A stretch of 64,000 nt of DNA from assembly GCF_001293465.1 (NCBI RefSeq), contig NZ_JSYZ01000030.1:94655-158654 (forward strand), read 5' to 3'. The stretch comes from Pseudomonas asplenii (GTDB taxonomy: Bacteria; Pseudomonadota; Gammaproteobacteria; Pseudomonadales; Pseudomonadaceae). The notes under the pieces are model-generated. The model was given only the letters and a program-made list of their open reading frames with translations, was not told the origin of the DNA and did not search any database. Shown one piece after another: positions 35,963 through 44,830 of this stretch; within the stretch, counting starts at the first letter, position 1, and each line of letters starts with the position of its first letter. The translations under genes and the position numbers were made by a program.

Positions 35963-36730
35963 ATGTTGTGGCCAGGGACTCTGATTGGAGCCGGGGCGGG
36001 CTTTGCCATCGCCAGCATTCCGGGGGCCATGTTGGGCGGGTTGTTGGGGCAGGCGCTGGATCGGCGCCTGCAGTTGCACAGTTGGGCACATTTGCGCGAG
36101 CGCCTGGGCGGCAAACCGGCACTGCGCAACGACGAACTGCTGTTCGTCCTGCTCGGGCGCCTGGCCAAGAGTGATGGACGGGTGGTCGACGGGCACATCC
36201 AGCAGGCGCGTCAGGAAATGCGCCAACTGGACATGGGGGAACCGGCGCAGCGGCGGGCGATTGCCGCGTTCAACCGGGGCAAGTCGGGAGAAGATCGCCT
36301 GCGTGGCTACCTGCGTCACCTCAAGGCCCAGCCCCACGCCGCCGAGGGTGTGCTGCGGGCCTGCTGGCGAATGGTCTGGGCCGACGGTCGGGCCGGGCGG
36401 GAGGAGCGCGAGCTGATTCTGCTCTGGGGCAAGTGGCTGGGCTGGACGACGCAGCAGGTCCAGGCCCTGGCCAGTGACTACGAGCCCAGCCGCAAGCCGC
36501 TGATGAGCAGCGCCGGCAGCTATCAGGATGCCTTACGGGTACTCGGGGTGACCGCGACCAGCGAGCCGGCACAGATCAAGCGGGCTTATCGGCGCCTGCT
36601 CAGTCGTCACCACCCGGACAAGGTGGCCGGGATGGGCGCGACCCCGGCCCAGGTGCAGGAAGCCACCGAGAAAACCCGGGAGTTACATCAGGCCTATGCG
36701 CTGATCCGCGAGCGCCGGGACTTCCGCTGA
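35963..36730 (+). CDS. TerB/DjlA-like membrane J-domain protein
   Basis: The 255-aa protein starts at 35963 (MLWPGTLIGAGAGFAIASIPGAMLGGLLGQAL), one base after murU, with a Gly/Ala-rich N-terminal hydrophobic segment as in DjlA. The central part (~50-175) is a TerB-like helical domain (LLFVLLGRLAKSDGRVVDGHI and CWRMVWADGRAGREERELI, two repeats). The C-terminal J domain (~185-255) has the HPD motif in LSRHHPDKVAG, so it should stimulate DnaK. E. coli DjlA is a membrane-anchored DnaK co-chaperone with the same order; identity to DjlA rather than another TerB-J protein is by domain layout. The frame is open upstream inside murU, not used. Confidence 0.85.
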   Translation: MLWPGTLIGAGAGFAIASIPGAMLGGLLGQALDRRLQLHSWAHLRERLGGKPALRNDELLFVLLGRLAKSDGRVVDGHIQQARQEMRQLDMGEPAQRRAIAAFNRGKSGEDRLRGYLRHLKAQPHAAEGVLRACWRMVWADGRAGREERELILLWGKWLGWTTQQVQALASDYEPSRKPLMSSAGSYQDALRVLGVTATSEPAQIKRAYRRLLSRHHPDKVAGMGATPAQVQEATEKTRELHQAYALIRERRDFR

Positions 36731-36742
36731 GGTGCAGGCGGG

Positions 36743-37735
36743 TTACTGGCTGTCCTGATCCTGCGGGTTCAGGTAGCCACGAACCCGCCGGACCAACTGT
36801 TGCTGGCCCGGGTTGCCCGGTATCGCCTTCAGTCCCACCTGGGTGTAGCTGGAAGTCTTCTGGCGTTTGCTGGCTTGCAGGCGCAGCAGGGCGGCTTTGC
36901 GATCCAGCGCCTTTTCCTGATAGAAGAAGTCGGCGGTCGCCACTTTCAGGCCGGGCGTCAGTTGCGCCAGGTCTGCCTTGGCGCTGGCCGGCGTCTGCGC
37001 AGCCACCAGCACCAGCTTCTGCACTTGTGGCGAGGCTTTCTCGATCAGATAGCGGGTTGCCCAGTAGGCGCCGGTGCCATGCCCCAGCAACACGATGCTG
37101 CGGGCATTCTGCTGTTGAGCGTAGGCAATGGCGGCATCGAAACGGGCAAAGATCCGCTCGGCATCGCCCTTGAGCGGGTCCTCGGCGGTGGCGGCGGGGG
37201 CTTGGTCGGGGATGTCGGCTTCGGCGCTGGCCGCCTGTTCGATCGGCTTGCTGGTGGTACTGGCGTCCTTGCTGTTGCTCGCTGCCGGCTCCGCCGGTTT
37301 TGGCGCTTCGACCACCCGTGGCAGGGAGGCGTCGCTTTGCAGGTCCGGGAGTGTCAGACTCAGGCTGCTCCACTGGGCGTCCGGCAATTGGTTGCGCAAG
37401 GGCGCGACGGCTTGGGGCCAGTCAGCGGTTTCACCGGCCCCGGGGATTATGATCACCGCACCGCTGGGCGTCGGGGTGTTGGCCGGTTTCCACAGGGCCA
37501 GGAAGGTGTCACCGGCCGCCTGCAGCTGTTGTTGCTCCTGTAGCGGCAGTTGCCGCTCCAGGGCGGTGGCGTCTTCCTGGCTGCGTTCGGGCAAGGACTG
37601 GCGTTCAACCGGTTTCTCGGCGGGCGTGTCTTTCGCCGGTGCGGGTGCCGGATCTGCCGCCAGGACCGGCGCGGCAAGCGGTAGGATCATCGACAGGCAC
37701 AGCGCAGGCAGTGCCGAGCGGTAGACAGGGGGCAT
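36743..37735 (-). CDS. DUF3530 family exported alpha/beta-hydrolase-like protein
   Basis: The 330-aa protein has a signal peptide (ALCLSMILPLAAPVLAA) and a Pro/Ala-rich N-terminal region (DPAPAPAKDTPAEKP). A hydrolase-like core contains GAVIIIPGAGETADWP (oxyanion region) and SIVLLGHGTGAYWATRYL, where the usual GxSxG nucleophile Ser is replaced by Thr (GHGTG), so it may not be a classic serine hydrolase. The middle linker (~150-210) is low complexity. It is convergent with the J-domain gene with a 12-bp gap. Function unknown; the same gene stands in this position in P. aeruginosa (PA0599, from memory). Confidence 0.85.
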   Translation of the reverse strand: MPPVYRSALPALCLSMILPLAAPVLAADPAPAPAKDTPAEKPVERQSLPERSQEDATALERQLPLQEQQQLQAAGDTFLALWKPANTPTPSGAVIIIPGAGETADWPQAVAPLRNQLPDAQWSSLSLTLPDLQSDASLPRVVEAPKPAEPAASNSKDASTTSKPIEQAASAEADIPDQAPAATAEDPLKGDAERIFARFDAAIAYAQQQNARSIVLLGHGTGAYWATRYLIEKASPQVQKLVLVAAQTPASAKADLAQLTPGLKVATADFFYQEKALDRKAALLRLQASKRQKTSSYTQVGLKAIPGNPGQQQLVRRVRGYLNPQDQDSQ

Positions 37736-37799
37736 CGGATTTTCCAGGCCAGAGGTAATCCTGGCAGCCTAATGGGTTGGTCAGTATTTGTCAGTGTGG

Positions 37800-40223
37800 A
37801 TGAGTCGAATCATGCGTTTTTGCTGTCTTTGGGTTATCGGCTGGCTGTGTCTTCCCTTGATCGCCTGGGCTGCGCCGGCCCCTGCGGGCAATGGCCTGCC
37901 TTTGTCCGCCGAGCAGCGCCGCTGGCTCGACGAGCATCGGGAACTGCGGGTCGGACTGGTACTGCAGGCGCCTTACGCGCAGTACGACCGACGCCTGCAG
38001 CGCCTGTCGGGGGCCAATGTCGAGTTGATGCAGTGGCTGGCCAAGGCGATGAATGTCGAGCTGACCTGGCGTAACTTTCCCGACCAGGCCCAGTTGGAAA
38101 AGGCTCTGGAGGAGGACGAGGTCGATCTCGCCCCGGGCCTGACCCAGACGCCGGCCGGCCTGCGCCTCTGGCTGTTCTCCGATCCGTACATGCGGGTGCC
38201 GCAGTTGGTCGTTGGCGAGCGCAACGGCGCCGGGGCCGTGGAGCTGGAAAAGCTCGACAGCCAGACCCGGGTCGCCGTGCGCATGCCCAGTGCGATTGCC
38301 GATTACCTGCGCGGTACCTACAGCAATCTCAACCTGCAGGGCGTTCCGGCGGAGCGCCAGGCCTTGCAACTGCTGTTGAGCCAGCAGGCCCGTTATGCCG
38401 TGGTCGATGAGGCGCAACTCAGTCGCCTGTCCGGCGAGGAAGAGTTCGCCGGGCTGGCGGTGGTCGGCGATATCGGCCTGCCGCAACTGTTGCGGGTGGC
38501 CAGCCGACGTGACTGGCCGGAACTGGCGGGCATCGTCGAGAAGGCGTTGCATGCGATACCGGCTCGGGACCTCGATCAACTCCACCTGCGCTGGTTGCAA
38601 CCCAAGTACCCGCGCCTGTCGGCATCGCCGGGCTTCTGGCAGAACCTTTGCCTGCTGCTGGCGGTGATGTTCATGGCGGGCCTGGCGATCGTGTTCTGGT
38701 TGCGCCGCCAGCAACGCAGCCTCGAGCAGGCCCTGCTCGCCGCCCGCGAGGACCTGGCCCGACGCGAGGCCAGCGAGGAGGCCTTGCGCCTGACCCAGTT
38801 TTCCATCGACCAGAGCACCGTGGGCATTCTCTGGGTCAACTGGGACAGCCACGTGCGTTATGCCAACCGGGCGGCCGAGGAGATGCTCGGCTACCCCCCG
38901 GGCGCGTTGTTCGATCGGCCGCTGATCGACTTTGAGCCGAACCTGCACATGGACCGCTGGCTGAACCTGTGGAAGCGCGCCCGGGCCAGCGACGAGGCGC
39001 CACAAAGCTTCGAGACCCAATGCCTGCGGGCCGACGGCAGCATCCTGCCGGCCGACGTGTCCCTCAGCTTCCTGCGCTTTCGTGATGGCGAATACCTGGT
39101 GGTCTATCTCAACGATGTCACCGAGCGCCGCCGTGCCCTGGCCGCGCTGCAGGAGAGCGAGGCCCGACTCAAGGGGATCGCGGCCAACGTTCCGGGGCTG
39201 GTATTTCGCCTGGAGCGGGTGCCGCAGACCGGCGAGCTGTACTTCCCGTATATCAGCGAGGGCAGCGAGAGCCTGGTGGGCCATGCGCCCGCCACCCTGC
39301 GTCGGCAGGAGGTCGGCCTGCGCAGCGTGGTCCATCCGGACGACCGCGCCGACTATCATCGTGTCCAGGACCTGGCGATCGATTCCGGCAGCGACTGGTC
39401 CTGGCAGGGCCGGATCATGACCCGCGAAGGCCGGCAGCGCTGGGCCGAGATCAAGGCCATCACCCGCCGTCTGGCGGATGGCACGATGGTCTGGGACGGT
39501 ATCGTCTGGGACATCAGTGAAAGCAAGCGGATCGAGTTGGAACTGGCCAGTTCGCGCGAGCAACTGCGCGAGCTGTCGGCGCACCTGGAGAGTGTCCGGG
39601 AGGAGGAGAAGGCCCGTATCGCCCGGGAGGTTCACGATGAGCTGGGGCAGATGCTGACGGTGCTCAAGCTGGAAACCTCCATGTGCGAGCTGGCCTATGC
39701 CGAGCTGGACCCCGGGTTGAACGAGCGCCTGAACAGCATGAAGAAGCTGATCGCGCAATTGTTCCAACTGGTGCGCGATGTCGCGACCGCCTTGCGCCCG
39801 CCGATTCTCGATGCCGGTATCGCCTCGGCGATCGAATGGCAGGCGCGGCGTTTCGAGGCGCGGACGCAGATCCCGTGCCTGGTGCAGGTTCCGGAAAACC
39901 TGCCGGCGCTCAGCGATGCCAAGGCCACCGGGCTGTTCCGGATTCTCCAGGAGGCGCTGACCAATGTCATGCGCCATGCCCAGGCGCATACTGTGGAACT
40001 GACGCTGGCGATCGACGGGCAGGACCTGTGCCTGAGCATCAGCGATGACGGTGTCGGGTTTGTCGCCCCGAGTGGCCGGCCGACTTCGTTCGGCGTGGTC
40101 GGCATGCGCGAGCGCGTACTGATGCTGGGCGGCAGCCTGTCGCTGGAAAGCGCTGTCGGCGAAGGCACGACGCTGAGCGTTCGTGTACCGTTGGACCCGC
40201 CGCAGGCCATGCAAGCCCTTTGA
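37800..40223 (+). CDS. agtS: AgtS, sensor histidine kinase for 5-aminovalerate/GABA
   Basis: From the ATG at 37800 the protein has about 807 aa: signal peptide (WVIGWLCLPLIAWAAP), periplasmic SBP_bac_3-like domain (~30-270) with amino-acid-binding character, a TM helix (LLLAVMFMAGLAIVFWL, ~285-303), two PAS domains (~320-580), a HisKA_3 dimerisation domain with phospho-acceptor His (AREVHDELGQ, ~612) and a HATPase_c domain (NVMRHAQAH, DDGVGF). The ATG at 37788/37812 are alternatives for the start, and no strong Shine-Dalgarno helps. It resembles P. aeruginosa PA0600 (AgtS), which with AgtR activates agtABCD. It precedes agtR by 17 nt. Confidence 0.88.
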   Translation: MSRIMRFCCLWVIGWLCLPLIAWAAPAPAGNGLPLSAEQRRWLDEHRELRVGLVLQAPYAQYDRRLQRLSGANVELMQWLAKAMNVELTWRNFPDQAQLEKALEEDEVDLAPGLTQTPAGLRLWLFSDPYMRVPQLVVGERNGAGAVELEKLDSQTRVAVRMPSAIADYLRGTYSNLNLQGVPAERQALQLLLSQQARYAVVDEAQLSRLSGEEEFAGLAVVGDIGLPQLLRVASRRDWPELAGIVEKALHAIPARDLDQLHLRWLQPKYPRLSASPGFWQNLCLLLAVMFMAGLAIVFWLRRQQRSLEQALLAAREDLARREASEEALRLTQFSIDQSTVGILWVNWDSHVRYANRAAEEMLGYPPGALFDRPLIDFEPNLHMDRWLNLWKRARASDEAPQSFETQCLRADGSILPADVSLSFLRFRDGEYLVVYLNDVTERRRALAALQESEARLKGIAANVPGLVFRLERVPQTGELYFPYISEGSESLVGHAPATLRRQEVGLRSVVHPDDRADYHRVQDLAIDSGSDWSWQGRIMTREGRQRWAEIKAITRRLADGTMVWDGIVWDISESKRIELELASSREQLRELSAHLESVREEEKARIAREVHDELGQMLTVLKLETSMCELAYAELDPGLNERLNSMKKLIAQLFQLVRDVATALRPPILDAGIASAIEWQARRFEARTQIPCLVQVPENLPALSDAKATGLFRILQEALTNVMRHAQAHTVELTLAIDGQDLCLSISDDGVGFVAPSGRPTSFGVVGMRERVLMLGGSLSLESAVGEGTTLSVRVPLDPPQAMQAL

Positions 40224-40240
40224 CCGAGCAGGAGTAAGAC

Positions 40241-40870
40241 GTGATCCGCGTACTGGTAGCCGAAGACCACACCATCGTCCGCGAGGGCATCAAGCAGTTG
40301 ATCGGCCTGGCCAAGGACCTGCAGGTGGCGGGGGAGGCGAGCAATGGCGAGCAACTGATGGAAGCCTTGCGGCATACGCCCTGCGAGGTGGTGCTGCTGG
40401 ATATCTCGATGCCCGGGGTCAACGGCCTGGAGGCCATTCCGCGGATTCGCGCGCTGAGCGATCCGCCGGCGATCCTGGTGCTGTCGATGCATGACGAGGC
40501 GCAGATGGCCGCCCGGGCGCTGAAGATCGGCGCCGCCGGCTATGCCACCAAGGACAGCGATCCGTCGCTGTTGCTGACCGCCATTCGCAAGGTGGCGGCG
40601 GGCGGGCGCTACATCGACCCCGAACTGGCCGACCGGATGGTCTTCGAGGTCGGCCTGACCGATTCCCGGCCACTGCACGCTTTGCTGTCGGAGCGGGAAT
40701 TCTCGGTATTCGAGCGCCTGGCCCAGGGCGCCAACGTGAACGACATCGCCCAGCAACTGGCGTTGAGCAGCAAGACCATCAGTACCCACAAGGCCAGGCT
40801 GATGCAGAAACTCAACGTCACCTCCCTGGCTGAACTGGTGAAATACGCCATGGAGCACAAGTTGCTCTGA
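40241..40870 (+). CDS. agtR: AgtR, NarL/LuxR-type response regulator
   Basis: The 209-aa regulator starts at GTG 40241 with AGGAG 8 nt upstream. The receiver domain has the acidic pair in VLVAEDHTIV (E8-D9), phospho-acceptor D54 (VLLDISMPG) and K104 (YATKDSD). The LuxR-type HTH is at ~145-205 (LSEREFSVFERLAQGANVNDIAQQLALSSKTISTHKARLMQKL, in the C-terminal quarter). It follows agtS and is upstream of agtABCD with 248 nt between, consistent with AgtR activating that promoter in P. aeruginosa. Confidence 0.9.
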   Translation: MIRVLVAEDHTIVREGIKQLIGLAKDLQVAGEASNGEQLMEALRHTPCEVVLLDISMPGVNGLEAIPRIRALSDPPAILVLSMHDEAQMAARALKIGAAGYATKDSDPSLLLTAIRKVAAGGRYIDPELADRMVFEVGLTDSRPLHALLSEREFSVFERLAQGANVNDIAQQLALSSKTISTHKARLMQKLNVTSLAELVKYAMEHKLL

Positions 40871-40993
40871 CGCTTGCGCCGATGGAAAAAAGAGTGGGCG
40901 TATCCATTTGCGACAACTGTCGGTCGGGGCTGGATGATGTCATAAGGCCTGCCGTGGCGATCCGTTTGTCGGCTTATCCAATAGCGCCATCCC

Positions 40994-41011
40994 TGTAGGG
41001 CAATCCCTACA
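40994..41011. promoter_or_regulatory. palindrome upstream of agtA, candidate AgtR site
   Basis: TGTAGGG-CAAT-CCCTACA is a perfect 7-bp inverted repeat with 4-nt spacer, 108 nt before the agtA ATG in the agtR-agtA intergenic region. A dyad with such spacing fits a dimeric NarL/LuxR-type regulator. The assignment to AgtR is inference. Confidence 0.5.
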
Positions 41012-41118
41012 ACAACTCTTCCAGACTGCTGAGGACAATCTCTCCCGGCCCCCGATTTGCGCTGTGTGCAGCCTTCACTAGGCTTAGACCACGGCAGTCA
41101 AAACAAAAAGGTGTGGGT

Positions 41119-42243
41119 ATGAGCGAGGTTGATTCAAGCGCTGGGGCCAAGGACATCCTGGTCAGCTTTCGTGGCGTGCAGAAGAGCTACGATGGGGAAA
41201 ACCTGATCGTCAAGGACCTCAACCTGGACATTCGCAAGGGCGAATTCCTTACCTTGCTCGGGCCCTCCGGTTCCGGCAAGACCACCAGCCTGATGATGCT
41301 GGCCGGGTTCGAAACACCGACCGCCGGCGAGATCCAACTGGCCGGGCGCTCCATCAACAACGTGCCGCCGCACAAGCGCGATATCGGCATGGTGTTCCAG
41401 AACTATGCGCTGTTCCCGCACATGACCGTGGCCGAGAACCTGGCGTTCCCGCTGACCGTGCGCGGCCTGAGCAAGACCGACATCAGCGAGCGGGTCAAGC
41501 GTGTGCTGGGCATGGTCCAGCTCGACAAGTTCGCCCAGCGTTACCCGGCGCAGTTGTCCGGCGGCCAGCAGCAGCGGGTGGCGTTGGCCCGGGCACTGGT
41601 GTTCGAGCCGCAACTGGTGCTGATGGACGAGCCGCTGGGCGCGCTGGACAAGCAACTGCGCGAACACATGCAGATGGAAATCAAGCACCTGCACCAGCGT
41701 CTCGGCGTGACCGTGGTCTACGTGACCCATGACCAGGGCGAAGCCCTGACCATGTCCGATCGGGTGGCGGTGTTCCATCAGGGCGAGATCCAGCAGATCG
41801 CGCCACCGCGCACGCTTTATGAAGAGCCGCGCAACACTTTCGTCGCCAACTTCATCGGCGAGAACAACCGCCTCAGCGGGCGCTTGCACAGCCACAACGG
41901 CGATCGCTGCGTGGTCGAGCTGGGGCGCGGCGAGAAGGTCGAGGCCCTGGCGGTGAATGTCGGCAAGGCCGGCGAGCCGGTGACCCTGTCGATCCGCCCC
42001 GAGCGCATCAGCCTCAACGGTTCCAGCGAATCCTGCGTCAACCGCTTCTCCGGGCGCGTGGCCGAATTCATCTATCTGGGCGACCACGTTCGCGTGCGTC
42101 TGGAAGTCTGCGGCAAAACCGACTTCTTCGTGAAACAGCCCATCGCCGAGCTCGACCCGGCGCTGGCGGTCGGTGATGTCGTACCCCTTGGCTGGCAGGT
42201 CGAGCACGTTCGCGCGCTGGACCCGGTGCTCGACGCCAGCTGA
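41119..42243 (+). CDS. agtA: AgtA, ABC transporter ATPase (5-aminovalerate/GABA uptake)
   Basis: The 374-aa subunit of the polyamine/opine-type importer has Walker A GPSGSGKTT (~52-60), signature LSGGQQQRVALARAL, Walker B LVLMDEPLGALD and a C-terminal TOBE domain (~290-365). I choose the ATG at 41119 (MSEVDSSAGAKD) with AAGG 7 nt upstream; an upstream GTG adds two residues. It opens agtABCD, followed 71 nt later by agtB. Confidence 0.92.
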   Translation: MSEVDSSAGAKDILVSFRGVQKSYDGENLIVKDLNLDIRKGEFLTLLGPSGSGKTTSLMMLAGFETPTAGEIQLAGRSINNVPPHKRDIGMVFQNYALFPHMTVAENLAFPLTVRGLSKTDISERVKRVLGMVQLDKFAQRYPAQLSGGQQQRVALARALVFEPQLVLMDEPLGALDKQLREHMQMEIKHLHQRLGVTVVYVTHDQGEALTMSDRVAVFHQGEIQQIAPPRTLYEEPRNTFVANFIGENNRLSGRLHSHNGDRCVVELGRGEKVEALAVNVGKAGEPVTLSIRPERISLNGSSESCVNRFSGRVAEFIYLGDHVRVRLEVCGKTDFFVKQPIAELDPALAVGDVVPLGWQVEHVRALDPVLDAS

Positions 42244-42314
42244 AGCGCTGTACCCCAAGAGGCGAATCCATCGCCCCGTGCTTCACCAACCTGCACTCGT
42301 GGAGAGAAGAATAA

Positions 42315-43358
42315 ATGCTCAAATCCCTGAAATTCAGTGCCCTCGCAGTAGGGCTGATGTGCGCGGCAAATGCCATGGCGGCGACCGACCTGACCGTGGT
42401 GTCCTTTGGTGGCGCGAACAAGGCGGCCCAGGTCAAGGCGTTCTATGCCCCTTGGGAGGCTCAGGCGGGCAACGGCAAGATCGTCGCCGGCGAGTACAAC
42501 GGCGAGATGGCCAAGGTCAAGGCCATGGTCGACACCAAGAGCGTGTCCTGGGACCTGGTCGAAGTCGAGTCGCCGGAACTGTCCCGCGGCTGTGACGAAG
42601 ACATGTTCGAGCAACTGGACCCGGCGCTGTTCGGCAAGACCGAAGACTACGTCAAGGGTGCCATCCAGCCATGCGGCGTAGGCTTCTTCGTCTGGTCGAC
42701 CGTACTGGCCTACAACGCCGACAAGCTCGCTTCCGCGCCAACCAGCTGGGCCGATTTCTGGGACACCAAGAAATTCCCGGGCAAGCGCGGCCTGCGCAAG
42801 GGTGCCAAGTACACCCTGGAATTCGCCCTGATGGCTGACGGCGTTGCACCGAAGGACGTCTACAAGGTGCTGGCCGGCAAGGATGGCCAGGATCGCGCCT
42901 TCAAGAAGCTCGATGAACTCAAGCCCTACATCCAGTGGTGGGAAGCCGGTGCCCAGCCACCGCAGTACCTCGCTTCGGGCGACGTGGTGATGAGCTCGGC
43001 CTACAACGGCCGGATCGCCGCGGTGCAGAAGGAAAGCAACCTGAAGGTGGTGTGGAACGGCGGTATCTACGACTTCGATGCCTGGGCCATTCCGAAGGGC
43101 CTGGACAAGGCACGTGCCGACGTGGCGAAGAAGTTCATCGCCTTCTCGGTGATGCCGCAGCAGCAGAAGACCTACTCGGAGAACATCGCCTACGGCCCGG
43201 CCAACACCCAGGCGGTACCGTTGCTGGCCAAGGACATCCTCAAGGATATGCCGACCACGCCGGAAAACATCGCCAACCAGGTGCAGATCGACGTCAGCTT
43301 CTGGGCTGACAACGGCGAGCAACTGGAGCAGCGCTTCAACGCCTGGGCGGCCAAGTAA
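42315..43358 (+). CDS. agtB: AgtB, periplasmic substrate-binding protein (5-aminovalerate/GABA)
   Basis: The 347-aa protein has a signal peptide (MLKSLKFSALAVGLMCAANAMA, cleavage before ATDL) and the SBP_bac_6/8 polyamine-binding fold. The mature start TDLTVVSFGGANKAAQ and the motif DVVMSSAYNGRIAAV are typical of PotD/spermidine-like binding proteins. By context it is the binding protein of AgtACD; in P. aeruginosa agtABCD imports both GABA and 5-aminovalerate. It is followed by a large REP hairpin before agtC. Confidence 0.92.
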   Translation: MLKSLKFSALAVGLMCAANAMAATDLTVVSFGGANKAAQVKAFYAPWEAQAGNGKIVAGEYNGEMAKVKAMVDTKSVSWDLVEVESPELSRGCDEDMFEQLDPALFGKTEDYVKGAIQPCGVGFFVWSTVLAYNADKLASAPTSWADFWDTKKFPGKRGLRKGAKYTLEFALMADGVAPKDVYKVLAGKDGQDRAFKKLDELKPYIQWWEAGAQPPQYLASGDVVMSSAYNGRIAAVQKESNLKVVWNGGIYDFDAWAIPKGLDKARADVAKKFIAFSVMPQQQKTYSENIAYGPANTQAVPLLAKDILKDMPTTPENIANQVQIDVSFWADNGEQLEQRFNAWAAK

Positions 43359-43371
43359 TACACCACAGCCC

Positions 43372-43511
43372 TTTGTGGGAGCCGGCTTGCTGGCGGCGGC
43401 GTCCGTTCAAGCGCCGCCAATGCTGCTGGCCTTGACCTGTAGGAGCGTGGCTTGCCCGCGAAGCTTTTAGCGGCCTCAAGGGCCTATTCGCGGGCAAGCC
43501 GCGCTCCTACA
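43372..43511. repeat. REP cluster with 25-bp near-perfect hairpin between agtB and agtC
   Basis: One REP half is at 43372-43395. At 43438-43462 and 43487-43511 two 25-nt segments are inverted copies with one mismatch, separated by a 24-nt loop, giving a very stable stem. The cluster fills most of the gap between the agtB stop and the agtC start, exactly where an mRNA 3'-stabiliser would let the binding protein be made in excess of the permease. Confidence 0.85.
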
Positions 43512-43569
43512 GGCGCCACATCGGGTGTCGGTATGCGTCAGTAACAATAAAAATTTTCCGGAGTTCGTC

Positions 43570-44817
43570 ATGGCCATCACCGTTCCTCTGAACGAGGGGA
43601 CCAGTCCCACCCTGAAGCAGCGCCTGGCACGCGCCGAGCGGGTCAACCGCTGGAAGGCCCAGGCCTTGATCGCGCCGCTGGTGCTGTTCCTGCTGCTGGT
43701 GTTCCTGGTCCCTATCGTCGCGCTGCTCTACAAGAGCGTCGGCAACCCCGAGGTGATCAGCGCCCTGCCGCGTACCGTGGCAGCCGTGTCGGCCTGGGAT
43801 GGCAAGGGCCTGCCTGGAGAGGCAGCCTACAAGGCCCTTGGCGAAGAGCTGGGTGAGGCCCGCAAGAATCAGAACCTGGGCGACTTGTCCAAGCGCCTGA
43901 ACATGGAACTGGCCGGCTACCGCAGCCTGCTGACCAAGACTGCCCGCTCCCTGCCGTTCAAGACTGAACCGGCCTCCTACAAGGAAGCCCTGGAAGCCCT
44001 CGATGAACGTTGGGGCGATCCGGCTTACTGGCAGGCGATCCGGCGCAATACCAGTAGTGTCACCCCCTATTACCTGCTGGCGGCCGTCGATCATCGCATC
44101 GACGACCTCGGCGAACTGGCCGCGGCCACCCCTGACCAGGCCATCTATCTCGATATCTTTGCCCGCACGTTCTGGATGGGCCTGGTGATCACCGCGGTCT
44201 GTCTGGTCCTGGCCTATCCGCTGGCCTACCTGCTGGCGAACCTGCCGGCACGCAAGAGCAACCTGCTGATGATTCTCGTGCTGCTGCCGTTCTGGACCTC
44301 CATCCTGGTGCGGGTGGCGGCGTGGATCGTGCTGCTGCAGTCGGGCGGCCTGATCAACAGCGCGCTGATGGCCATGGGGGTGATCGACAAGCCGCTGGAA
44401 CTGGTGTTCAACCGTACCGGGGTCTACATCTCCATGGTCCACATCCTGCTGCCGTTCATGATTCTGCCGATCTACAGCGTGATGAAAGGTATCTCGCCGA
44501 CCTACATGCGGGCGGCGATCTCCCTGGGCTGCCACCCGTTCGCCAGCTTCTGGCGGGTGTACTTCCCGCAGACCTATGCCGGTGTCGGCGCCGGTTGCCT
44601 GCTGGTGTTCATCCTGGCGATCGGCTACTACATCACCCCCGCGCTGTTGGGCAGCCCGAACGATCAGATGGTCAGCTATTTCGTCGCCTTCTACACCAAC
44701 ACCAGCATCAACTGGGGCATGGCGACGGCGTTGGGCGGCCTGCTGCTGCTGGCGACCGTGCTGCTGTACCTGATCTACAGCCGGCTGGTGGGCGCCAGCC
44801 GCCTGAGCCTGGGTTAA
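43570..44817 (+). CDS. agtC: AgtC, ABC transporter permease
   Basis: The 415-aa inner-membrane permease has an N-terminal TM (APLVLFLLLVFLVPIVALLYKS), a large periplasmic insert (~60-205, charged), then four to five TM helices and the EAA loop (AAISLGCHPFASFWRVYFPQTY), the site of contact with AgtA. It starts at ATG 43570 with GGAG 6 nt before; the in-frame extension upstream is in the REP region and not used. The long N-terminal periplasmic loop is a known trait of this permease subgroup (PotB/opine-type). It precedes agtD by 13 nt. Confidence 0.9.
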   Translation: MAITVPLNEGTSPTLKQRLARAERVNRWKAQALIAPLVLFLLLVFLVPIVALLYKSVGNPEVISALPRTVAAVSAWDGKGLPGEAAYKALGEELGEARKNQNLGDLSKRLNMELAGYRSLLTKTARSLPFKTEPASYKEALEALDERWGDPAYWQAIRRNTSSVTPYYLLAAVDHRIDDLGELAAATPDQAIYLDIFARTFWMGLVITAVCLVLAYPLAYLLANLPARKSNLLMILVLLPFWTSILVRVAAWIVLLQSGGLINSALMAMGVIDKPLELVFNRTGVYISMVHILLPFMILPIYSVMKGISPTYMRAAISLGCHPFASFWRVYFPQTYAGVGAGCLLVFILAIGYYITPALLGSPNDQMVSYFVAFYTNTSINWGMATALGGLLLLATVLLYLIYSRLVGASRLSLG

Positions 44818-44830
44818 GGAGAGAATCGAA

